A DNA stretch of 64,000 nucleotides. It comes from JAJFJD01 sp965228975. GTDB taxonomy: Bacteria > Pseudomonadota > Alphaproteobacteria > UBA8366. The stretch is taken from assembly GCA_965228975.1 (NCBI GenBank), contig OZ245851.1, positions 2,790,001 to 2,854,000 of the forward strand, read 5' to 3'. Of this stretch, positions 17,403-24,233 are shown piece after piece; position 1 is the stretch's first letter, and each line of letters opens with the position of its first letter. The translations under genes were made by a program, and so were the position numbers. The notes under the pieces were generated by a model. It ran no database searches. It was not told where the DNA came from and saw nothing but the letters and a program-made list of their open reading frames with translations.

Positions 17403-18200
17403 TTGCCCAACGATACCCATCCTGACCTGACAAATCCCGTCCTCGACCGCATGCGGTCGGGCGATGTCGCGCTCGGCATGAACGTCCGGCTGGGACGGTC
17501 CGCCGATATCGCCCGGATCGCCAAGTCCACCGGCCATGATTTCATTTTCATCGATGTGCAGCACGGCATCTTCGATCTCGAGACGATCGCGCATATCGCG
17601 AATGCCGCTCTTGCGCTGGGCATCGCCCCACTTGTCCGCGTGCGCAGCGTCGACGACCCCGACGTCTCCATGCTGCTCGATAACGGCGTAAACGGAATCG
17701 TCTTTCCCGACGTGAACACCGCCGACGAAGCCCGCCGCGCCGTCGATACCTGCAAATTCCCGCCGGTCGGCAGGCGATCCGCCGGCGGCAGCATGCCCCA
17801 ATTCGACTACCGGGCGGTCCCGGTGGGCGACATGGTCGCGCAACTGAACGCGAGCACCCTGATCGTCTGCATGATCGAAACGACCGAAGGCGTCGAGAAT
17901 GCGGACGCCATTGCCGCGGTCGACGGCGTGGACGTCCTCCACGTCGGGTCCAACGACTTGCTGTTGGACATGGGCAAGCCCGGCCAGTTCGACGACCCGG
18001 CCATCGTCAATGCGCAGAACAGCGTCATCGATGCAGCGAAGAAGCATGGAAAGTTCGCCGGCTGTGGCGGCAACAGGGACATCGAACGGCAAGCCGCCAT
18101 CGTCCGCCGCGGGGCCCAGTTCCTGACGACGCAGACCGACATCGCCTTCCTGTCCGCGTCCGCCCGGCAATGGACCGCGGGCATCCGCGAGAAACTCTGA
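17403..18200 (+). CDS. HpcH/HpaI family aldolase
   Basis: The protein has 265 residues from a TTG at 17403, chosen because GGGAG lies about 8 bases upstream; the frame is open with an ATG at 17328, but that adds a His/Thr-rich stretch with no ribosome site. The TIM-barrel family signatures are LGMNVRLGRSADIARIA, FIFIDVQHGIFDLETI (metal and pyruvate region), VFPDVNTADEARRAVD and MIETTEGVENADAIAAVDGVDVLHVGSNDL. These metal-dependent aldolases cleave 4-hydroxy-2-oxo acids to pyruvate and an aldehyde. It heads a cluster with a cupin, an FAH-fold hydratase and an aldehyde dehydrogenase. Confidence 0.87.
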   Translation: MPNDTHPDLTNPVLDRMRSGDVALGMNVRLGRSADIARIAKSTGHDFIFIDVQHGIFDLETIAHIANAALALGIAPLVRVRSVDDPDVSMLLDNGVNGIVFPDVNTADEARRAVDTCKFPPVGRRSAGGSMPQFDYRAVPVGDMVAQLNASTLIVCMIETTEGVENADAIAAVDGVDVLHVGSNDLLLDMGKPGQFDDPAIVNAQNSVIDAAKKHGKFAGCGGNRDIERQAAIVRRGAQFLTTQTDIAFLSASARQWTAGIREKL

Positions 18201-18221
18201 CGGCCCGGGCCCGCAGCAAGT

Positions 18222-18599
18222 ATGAGCAAGAAACTCCTTTGGCTGGCCGCGCTTCTGCTAACCGTGCCATTTTTTCTCAAGTCGCATTTCGATGAAGGAA
18301 CGCGGGACCGCTATCGCCTCGAAGCCAACGCCGTCGAAGCATGCCGCGAACAAGTCCGCGAAAAAGCCGAACGGCCCGGCGACGTCAGCTTCAAGATCGG
18401 CACACGGCAGCGGGCCGATCCGGCAACGCAGACCTCCATCGTCGAGGGACGCGTCTCGATGACGGATATCGCGGGCGTTTCCAAGGTCTACAGCTATATC
18501 TGCCGCTACGACGGCAAAGCCGAGCGGGCTGAGTTGGAAAAGCTGGATGTCGACGACGCGCCGCTGATGGATAAGATCAACAAGAAGCCAGGTGCATGA
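18222..18599 (+). CDS. Small membrane-anchored or secreted protein, unknown function
   Basis: The protein has 125 residues. A single N-terminal hydrophobic segment (LLWLAALLLTVPFFL) after two Lys acts as an anchor or signal. The rest is charged and has two Cys (in VEACREQ and YICRYDG) that could form a disulfide in the periplasm. I do not recognise a family. It lies 21 bases after the aldolase and 49 bases before the cupin start, all on the same strand, so it is probably co-transcribed with them. Confidence 0.65.
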   Translation: MSKKLLWLAALLLTVPFFLKSHFDEGTRDRYRLEANAVEACREQVREKAERPGDVSFKIGTRQRADPATQTSIVEGRVSMTDIAGVSKVYSYICRYDGKAERAELEKLDVDDAPLMDKINKKPGA

Positions 18600-18648
18600 C
18601 CAGAACAACAAGTTCGGCGCATTACACAACCAAACAGAGGAGATCGCC

Positions 18649-19026
18649 ATGAAAGTGGTCACACTGAACGATATTCCGGAGGAAGACCTCGGCGAGGCCA
18701 CACCCATCGCCGGCTGGAGCGGCGGCAAGGTCACCCGGTCGCGCCAGACGATCATCCCATCCGGGGATTCGGAAAACTACAACTGCAGCGTCGTCAATTT
18801 CAGCCAAGGTTCGACGACGGGCTGGCATATCCACGATTGCGACCAGATCCTCGTCGTGACGCACGGCTCCGGGATGGTCGCGAACGAAGAAGAGGAAATC
18901 GAGATCAATCCCGGCGATGTGGTGCATATCAAAGCCGGGGAAAAACACTGGCACGGCGCCAAGGCCGACACGACGATGGGCCACATCACCGTGACGCTTT
19001 TGGGCAGCAAGGCGACCTGGCTGTAG
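18649..19026 (+). CDS. Cupin domain protein
   Basis: The protein has 125 residues from the ATG at 18649, which has a strong AGAGGAG ribosome site. The cupin motif 1 is GWHIHDCDQILVVTHGSG (metal ligands His, His and possibly Glu/Gln) and motif 2 is NPGDVVHIKAGEKHWHGAKA. A single small double-stranded beta-helix of this kind often acts as an isomerase, a dioxygenase or a sugar-acid binding protein. Its stop codon touches the next start (TAG then ATG with no gap), so it is translationally linked to the hydratase. Confidence 0.85.
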   Translation: MKVVTLNDIPEEDLGEATPIAGWSGGKVTRSRQTIIPSGDSENYNCSVVNFSQGSTTGWHIHDCDQILVVTHGSGMVANEEEEIEINPGDVVHIKAGEKHWHGAKADTTMGHITVTLLGSKATWL

Positions 19027-19812
19027 ATGCGTGACCGACCCGGCGAGGAGAGCCTCGCCGCGCTACTCACCGATGCGAGAGCGCACGCATCGCAAATCCG
19101 CGCCCTACCGGACAAGCTGGTGCCGCTCTCGAACGCGGATGGGTATGCGGCGGCGGCCGACGTCGCCGATCGGTTGGGATGGGAACCGCTCGGCTGGAAA
19201 ATCGCTGGCACGACGCAAGCGGTACGGGACAAGCTCCGCATCGACGAACCGATCTACGGCCGAACCTATCGCCGATTTGCGCAAACCTCTCCGTGCTCCC
19301 TGCGGCACAGCGAGTTGCTCGACCCGCTCGTCGAATGCGAATTCTTCGTGACACTGGTGCAGGACCTCCCACCGCGCGACGCGCCCTGGTCGATCGACGA
19401 CGTCCGGGCCGCGATAGGAACCGTTCACGCCGGTGTCGAGGTCGCCGAATGCCGCTTTCCGAACATCGCTCTGCCCCCGCTACCCGCCATTCTTGCGGAT
19501 GGTGCTGCGTCGGGCCGCTACGTGTTCGGGCACGAGATTCCGAACTGGCGGGATGGCCTGTCCGCTTTGACCGTGATTTTGGACGTCGACGGACAGCCGC
19601 GGAGAGAGGGCACCGGGCAAGACGTCATGGGCGACCCGATCACACCGTTGCACTGGCTCGCCGAGACATTGCGCAGCCGCGGCATGGGTCTGCTGTCCGG
19701 CGAAACGGTCAGCACCGGTTCTTGCACCGGCATGTTTCCGGTGCAGAGCGGCGCGCAAATCGCCGCGCATTTCGGCGATCGGGCGCGGGTCGAGATCGAC
19801 TTTACGGCCTAG
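19027..19812 (+). CDS. 2-keto-4-pentenoate hydratase-like protein (FAH superfamily)
   Basis: The protein has 261 residues with the MhpD/HpcG hydratase pattern: GWKIAGTTQAVRDKL at about residues 56-70, a metal-binding acidic triad in VECEFFVTLVQDLP, AAIGTVHAGVEVAECRFPN, and LSGETVSTGSCTGMFPVQ near the C-terminus. Such enzymes hydrate 2-oxopent-4-enoate-type acids before aldol cleavage, which fits the HpcH/HpaI aldolase at the head of the cluster. The start abuts the cupin stop. No ring-cleavage dioxygenase is present nearby, so the upstream substrate is unknown. Confidence 0.85.
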   Translation: MRDRPGEESLAALLTDARAHASQIRALPDKLVPLSNADGYAAAADVADRLGWEPLGWKIAGTTQAVRDKLRIDEPIYGRTYRRFAQTSPCSLRHSELLDPLVECEFFVTLVQDLPPRDAPWSIDDVRAAIGTVHAGVEVAECRFPNIALPPLPAILADGAASGRYVFGHEIPNWRDGLSALTVILDVDGQPRREGTGQDVMGDPITPLHWLAETLRSRGMGLLSGETVSTGSCTGMFPVQSGAQIAAHFGDRARVEIDFTA

Positions 19813-19829
19813 CCGGCCACCGTCGAGGG

Positions 19830-21332
19830 TTACGTCAACGGACCGGACGGCGTGTTCACGTTGACGGTCACGTTCTTCCGCTGCGTGAAACTGTCGAGCA
19901 TCCCTTCGAGGGAAAATTCCCGGCCGATGCCGGACTGTTTGATGCCGCCGTAGGAATGCCCCGGCGACTGTCCGAGGCCCTGATTGACCTGCACCCAGCC
20001 CGCCTCGATGGCATGCGCCGCGCGCAACGCCCGCCCGATATCGTGGGTCCAGACATAGGCCGCGAGGCCGTAATGGCTCTCGTTCGCCATGCGGATCACG
20101 TCGTCCTCATCGGTCCAGCGGATCGCGCATAAGACCGGCCCGAAGATTTCCTCCCGCGCCAGCCGCCAGTCGTTCGACGGATTCGCGAAGACGGTGGGGA
20201 TCGCGAAATAACCCTCGCTCAACGGGCCGGAGTCCGGCGGCATCCCGCCGAACAGCAGCTCGGCGTCGGGTTGCTTGATGCCCTCCTCCACATACCCGCA
20301 GACCTTGCGGAACTGCTTCTCGTTAATGACCGCGCCCATGTCGGTCTCTTCGTCCAACGGGTCGCCGATCTTCAGCGTCTTGACCTTGTCGGCCAGTTTG
20401 CCGAGGAAACTGTCGAAGATGTCCGCATGCAGGAACAGCCGCGACCCGGCGGTGCAGGACTGGCTCTGCCGGGTGAAGCGCATGGCGGCGATGATCCCGT
20501 CGACGACCCAATCCTCATCCGCGTCGGGATAGACGATCGACGGGCTTTTCCCGCCCAGTTCGAGCGAGACCGGCACGATCCGAGCCGCGGCCTCGCGCAT
20601 GATCAGCTTGCCCACCTCCGTCGACCCGGTGAAGGACAGCTTGCGAACGCCCGGATGCTTGGAGAGCGCGGCGCCGCATTCCTCGCCGAGCCCGGTCAGG
20701 ACGTTCAACACGCCATCCGGCAGAAATTCCTGACAGATCGCCGCCATCCACAGCACGCCGAGCGGCGCGTCCTCGGCGGCTTTCAACACCAGCGTGTTGC
20801 CGGCGCAGAGCGCGGGCGCGATTTTCAGCGCCCCCAGCATCACCGGCGCATTCCAGGGAATGATCGCGCCGACGACGCCGATCGGCTCGCGCCGCGTGTA
20901 ACTCAAGACATGCTCCCCGAAAGGGATCGTCTCCCCTTTAAGCTCGCTCGCCAAGCCACCGAAATACCGGAATATATCGGCGACGCCGTTCGCTTCCGGA
21001 CGGGCCTGCGTACGGATCGCGTTGCCGGTCTCCTCGGCGACGATCCGGGCCAGTTCCTCGACCCGCGCCTCGACGGCATCGGCGATCTTCAACAGGATCC
21101 GCCCGCGGTCGCGCGGTACCGTTTTGGACCAGGTCTTGAAGGCCTCGGTCGCCGCCGCGACGGCGCGATCGACATCCTCCTCGTTGCCGCGCGGAATGTG
21201 CGCGATAACCGAGCGGTTGCCCGGATTCTCGACGGCAAGATCGCCGGCCCCGGCACTGTCCACCCAAGCGCCGCCGATCAGCATCCGTTCCTTGCGCGGT
21301 GCCGATCCACCCTCATCCATTGCAACGCTCAT
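19830..21332 (-). CDS. Aldehyde dehydrogenase, NAD(P)-dependent
   Basis: The protein has 500 residues, the usual length. Catalytic and cofactor residues are visible: Asn161 (IIPWNAPV), the FTGSTEVGK cofactor loop (residues 234-242), Glu258 (LELGGKSPSIV) and the nucleophile Cys293 (QSQSCTAGSR). It oxidises an aldehyde to an acid. It converges on the hydratase gene with an 17-base gap, and the aldolase in the same group would release an aldehyde, so it is a good candidate for the last step of that pathway (inference). The substrate specificity cannot be read. Confidence 0.93.
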   Translation of the reverse strand: MSVAMDEGGSAPRKERMLIGGAWVDSAGAGDLAVENPGNRSVIAHIPRGNEEDVDRAVAAATEAFKTWSKTVPRDRGRILLKIADAVEARVEELARIVAEETGNAIRTQARPEANGVADIFRYFGGLASELKGETIPFGEHVLSYTRREPIGVVGAIIPWNAPVMLGALKIAPALCAGNTLVLKAAEDAPLGVLWMAAICQEFLPDGVLNVLTGLGEECGAALSKHPGVRKLSFTGSTEVGKLIMREAAARIVPVSLELGGKSPSIVYPDADEDWVVDGIIAAMRFTRQSQSCTAGSRLFLHADIFDSFLGKLADKVKTLKIGDPLDEETDMGAVINEKQFRKVCGYVEEGIKQPDAELLFGGMPPDSGPLSEGYFAIPTVFANPSNDWRLAREEIFGPVLCAIRWTDEDDVIRMANESHYGLAAYVWTHDIGRALRAAHAIEAGWVQVNQGLGQSPGHSYGGIKQSGIGREFSLEGMLDSFTQRKNVTVNVNTPSGPLT

Positions 21333-21504
21333 GTCACCCTCTCCTCGATTGTCCCGCGTTCGCGTGCACGGGATTGTAAGTGCGGCGGGCGGGGAATCCA
21401 GTGCGACGAGTAGCCTGCGATGCCCCGGCGGAAATTCATCTCAAAATGGACATATACCCGCGCTATTGTTCGTCTCGATCACTCATCAATCTAGGGCGCG
21501 AACC

Positions 21505-22155
21505 ATGCCGGACGAGATCATTCTCTATACCCATCCCATGTCGCGCGGCCGCATTGCGCGATGGATGCTGGAAGAAGTGGGCGTTTCCTATCGTGTCGAA
21601 GTGCTGGATTACGGCGACGCGATGAAGGCGCCGGACTATCTCGCTATCAACCCGATGGGCAAGGTGCCGACACTGTCTCACGGCGATACCGTCGTGACGG
21701 AATGCGCCGCGATCTGCGCCTATCTCGCCGACATGTATCCCGGCGTCGGCCTGGCCCCGCCCCTGGATGCCCGCGGGCCGTATTATCGCTGGTTGTTTTT
21801 CGCTGCCGGCCCGTTGGAAGCCGCCGCGACGAACAAGGCCATGGGCTTCGTGCCGGAAGGCGACGCGCAAAAGATGTCCGGTTACGGCACGTTCGAGACG
21901 ACGCAGGCGACGCTCGAAGCGGCGCTGACCGGCGACGGTTACATTGCCGGCGACACCTTCACCGCCGCTGACGTCTATATCGGGGCCCACGTCGGCTGGG
22001 GCATGCAATTCGGCTCGATCGAAAAACGCCCCGCCTTCGAGGCCTATTGGGCACGCGTCACCGATCGGGATGCCTATCGGCGAGCGACGGAACTCGACGA
22101 TGCGCTGATGGAGGAATACCCGGTAGACTTCCAGGAACCTGCCGACTCAAATTAA
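21505..22155 (+). CDS. Glutathione S-transferase family protein
   Basis: The protein has 216 residues from the ATG at 21505. The N-terminal thioredoxin-like domain carries IILYTHPMSRGRIARWML (a Ser is the likely thiol-activating residue), the conserved cis-Pro and glutathione loop NPMGKVPTL and the following ECAAICAYLADMYP. The C-terminal helical domain has GDGYIAGDTFTAADVYIG, the N-capping motif of the family. It probably conjugates or reduces electrophiles in the cytoplasm. It stands alone; a GC-rich hairpin follows its stop. Confidence 0.92.
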   Translation: MPDEIILYTHPMSRGRIARWMLEEVGVSYRVEVLDYGDAMKAPDYLAINPMGKVPTLSHGDTVVTECAAICAYLADMYPGVGLAPPLDARGPYYRWLFFAAGPLEAAATNKAMGFVPEGDAQKMSGYGTFETTQATLEAALTGDGYIAGDTFTAADVYIGAHVGWGMQFGSIEKRPAFEAYWARVTDRDAYRRATELDDALMEEYPVDFQEPADSN

Positions 22156-22190
22156 AAATGTGCCGCGCGGCAGGGGAAACCGCGCGGCAC
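22154..22190. terminator. Bidirectional rho-independent terminator between GST and cytochrome P460 genes
   Basis: A perfect 11-bp GC-rich stem (GTGCCGCGCGG at 22160-22170 with CCGCGCGGCAC at 22180-22190) and a 9-base loop lie between the convergent gene ends. On the minus strand it is followed at once by ATTTTT, a good terminator for the P460 gene. On the plus strand a T run follows only after about 13 bases. Confidence 0.8.
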
Positions 22191-22200
22191 CGGCCCATCC

Positions 22201-22770
22201 CTATTTTTTCAGGAGCGGATAGGCGTAGTCGTAGACAAGGTCGGTCGAGCGTGCGGGTTCGTGGCACGCAATGCACTCGCCCTTGTAGTCCTTGGTCACG
22301 GTCTTCGTGGTTTCGCCGGGCTTGAAGAAGGCCCAGCCCCAGCCGTCGCCCCACAGCGGATTGCCGGGGAACCGGCCCTTGGAGTCCTTGACCATGACGA
22401 AGTAACCGGCATGGTCATTGGCGCTGGTGGCCTCGCCGGTGGTCAATGCCTCCGTCTTGCCCTTGAACAATTCCTTTACGAGGACCGCGCCGTCCGGAAA
22501 CGCGCCGGTCTCGCGGTAGGCCTCGACCGCGCTGCGCGGGGCATAGACGATATGCAGGCCGACGCCGCCGCCGGTATCCGCGTCGCCGACCACCGACCAA
22601 GCGCCAAGCATCACGTAATCGGTTCGAAAGTTGGTAGGGACGCGGATCGCGCCATCGGCCGACACGACGCCGCGGGCAAAGGATTTGTCCGTCATCTGGG
22701 CGATGGACGCGCCGGTCGCGACCAAAATGCCGGTAAAGACGACGAGGGTCAGAACTTTCATTTTTCGCAT
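22201..22770 (-). CDS. Cytochrome P460 family protein
   Basis: The protein has 189 residues with an N-terminal signal peptide (MRKMKVLTLVVFTGILVATG, cleavage near SIAQ). It has the P460 domain pattern HIVYAPRSAVEAYRETGAFPDGAVLVKELF, then FVMVKDSKGRFPG, GWGWAFF and one heme site CIACH (residues 166-170). A Lys in the VLVKELFKGK segment may be the residue that cross-links the heme in classical P460 enzymes. Members oxidise hydroxylamine or bind NO in the periplasm. The start could instead be the Met at codon 4. It lies 80 bases downstream of the AhpD-like gene, and the two are probably one operon under the divergent TetR gene. Confidence 0.88.
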   Translation of the reverse strand: MRKMKVLTLVVFTGILVATGASIAQMTDKSFARGVVSADGAIRVPTNFRTDYVMLGAWSVVGDADTGGGVGLHIVYAPRSAVEAYRETGAFPDGAVLVKELFKGKTEALTTGEATSANDHAGYFVMVKDSKGRFPGNPLWGDGWGWAFFKPGETTKTVTKDYKGECIACHEPARSTDLVYDYAYPLLKK

Positions 22771-22850
22771 GGCATGGGGTCCTTCTCTAAGTTTCGGGCG
22801 GGCAAGCTGGACCGGTTGCGGGGAAGCCAACCGGTCCATTGGGCAAGTGT

Positions 22851-23405
22851 TCAAGCCGCTTGCGCCGCCGCGTCGGACCGCACGACGGGGAAGTCGATGT
22901 CGGTATCGACAATGTGGTTGAAATAGTTGGTGAACAGATTGACCGCGACATGAGTCACGATCTCAACGATCTCACCGTCGCCGTAGCCCGCTGCGCGCAA
23001 CGCCTGCACCTCGGCATCGCCGACGCGGCCGCGGTCGGCCACCACACGCGCGGCGAAGGTCAACGCCGCCTGGACCTTCGGATCACCCGACCGGCCACGC
23101 AGGCTGCCGGACAACTCTTGCTCGCCAAGCCCAGCGCCCTTTCCGAGCGCCGTGTGTGCGGAGGCGCAATAGTCGCATCCGTTTGCACCGGCCACGGTCA
23201 ACGCAATCTGTTCGCGCAGCTGAGCGGGAAGCAGGCCCTGTCCGAGCGCGCCATTCAACGCCAGGAATCCTTCCAAGACCTTCGGGGAATGAACCATCGT
23301 CGCGAAGATGTTCGGCACGACGCCGAGTGCGCCCTTGACGCCATCCAACAAATCTTTGGCGTCGCCCGAGGCGGCCGCATGATCGACGGGGGAAATACGG
23401 GACAT
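22851..23405 (-). CDS. AhpD-like carboxymuconolactone decarboxylase family protein
   Basis: The protein has 184 residues from the ATG at 23405, which follows AAAGGAGAACTGAT. The all-helical AhpD fold is shown by Glu65 (LREQIALTVAG) and the redox motif Cys77-x2-Cys80 with His84 (GCDYCASAH). Such proteins act as peroxidases or as proton-relay disulfide oxidoreductases. It sits first in a likely operon with the cytochrome P460 gene and is divergent from a TetR regulator; three operator copies lie between them, two next to this gene's promoter. Confidence 0.9.
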   Translation of the reverse strand: MSRISPVDHAAASGDAKDLLDGVKGALGVVPNIFATMVHSPKVLEGFLALNGALGQGLLPAQLREQIALTVAGANGCDYCASAHTALGKGAGLGEQELSGSLRGRSGDPKVQAALTFAARVVADRGRVGDAEVQALRAAGYGDGEIVEIVTHVAVNLFTNYFNHIVDTDIDFPVVRSDAAAQAA

Positions 23406-23435
23406 ATCAGTTCTCCTTTGTTTGAAGCGAAAAGG

Positions 23436-23449
23436 AGACCGATCTGTCT
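23436..23449. promoter_or_regulatory. TetR-type operator, copy 1
   Basis: AGACCGATCTGTCT matches the derived palindrome AGACAGATCTGTCT at 13 of 14 positions. It lies about 31 bases upstream of the AhpD-like start, so binding would block that promoter or its leader. It is also the core of the longer repeat GGAGAC-N6-GTCTCC. Confidence 0.65.
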
Positions 23450-23468
23450 CCTTCGTTGCCCAACAAGT

Positions 23469-23482
23469 AGACAGAACTGTCT
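23469..23482. promoter_or_regulatory. TetR-type operator, copy 2
   Basis: AGACAGAACTGTCT matches the derived palindrome at 13 of 14 positions and is itself AGACAG-AA-CTGTCT. Its centre is 33 bases, about three helical turns, from the centre of copy 1. Confidence 0.7.
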
Positions 23483-23598
23483 CGTTCTTCAATATGGATA
23501 TTCGATATTTTTGCTCAATTTTTTGTGAACTCCGGACTGAAATTTCCGGAAATCCGCCTGAACTTCATTGCAATCGCATTCAGCTTACCTTAAATAGG

Positions 23599-23612
23599 AT
23601 ACAAATCTGTCT
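23599..23612. promoter_or_regulatory. TetR-type operator, copy 3
   Basis: ATACAAATCTGTCT matches the derived palindrome at 12 of 14 positions. It lies directly upstream of the TetR gene start, consistent with autorepression. Confidence 0.6.
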
Positions 23613-23630
23613 CATGTAGTGAAACGAATC

Positions 23631-24209
23631 ATGGTCCAATCTCAACGGCGCGAACACCTGATCGACACCGCCATCGACCTGTTCGCCGAGCACGGCTATC
23701 ACGCCACCGGGATCGACACGATCCTGGCAAAGTCCGGCGTTTCGAAGAAGACGCTGTATCGCCATTTCCGGTCGAAGGAAGAGCTGATCCTGGCCGCGCT
23801 TAAGAAATACGACGGCCTGTTCCGCAATGGGTTCATGCGACAGGTCGAGCAGGCCGCCGATACGCCAAGGGAACGTGTGCTTGCCGTGTTCGACGTCGCT
23901 GCCGACTGGTTCGAGGAAAACAATTTTTACGGCTGCATGTACATTAACGCGATCGGCGAATATTCGGCCGCGGACACGGCGATCCGTCAGGTCTGCAAGG
24001 AATTCAAATCCCTGATGCGCCGATTCATCACGGATCTCTGCCGCGAGATGCATGCGCCGGATCCGGAAAACCTGTCCGAGGAATTGGCGCTTCTCCTCGA
24101 AGGCGCCATCGTCACGGCGCAGGTGTCGGAATCGGGTCGCCGCGCGGCCCTTGTCGCAAAGGCCGCGGCGACGGCATTGATCGATCAGGAGATGAACAAG
24201 GCCGGCTGA
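23631..24209 (+). CDS. TetR family transcriptional regulator
   Basis: The protein has 192 residues from the ATG at 23631; a GTG at 23619 in frame would add four residues, and neither has a clear ribosome site. The DNA-binding domain is typical: LIDTAIDLFAEHGYHATGIDTI, then LAKSGVSKKTLYRHFRSKEEL. The C-terminal ligand domain includes YGCMYINAIGEY, a pattern found in several TetR subgroups. It is divergent from the AhpD-like/P460 pair and very probably represses it and itself through the three repeats in the 213-225 base gap. The inducer is unknown. Confidence 0.92.
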   Translation: MVQSQRREHLIDTAIDLFAEHGYHATGIDTILAKSGVSKKTLYRHFRSKEELILAALKKYDGLFRNGFMRQVEQAADTPRERVLAVFDVAADWFEENNFYGCMYINAIGEYSAADTAIRQVCKEFKSLMRRFITDLCREMHAPDPENLSEELALLLEGAIVTAQVSESGRRAALVAKAAATALIDQEMNKAG

Positions 24210-24233
24210 CGCGCGAGCCCCGTCCGTTCGACG

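Noticed and set aside
20271..21413. 380-codon plus-strand open frame
   Set aside because: It is antisense to the aldehyde dehydrogenase, whose catalytic residues are all present; the frame is open because of GC-rich codon bias.
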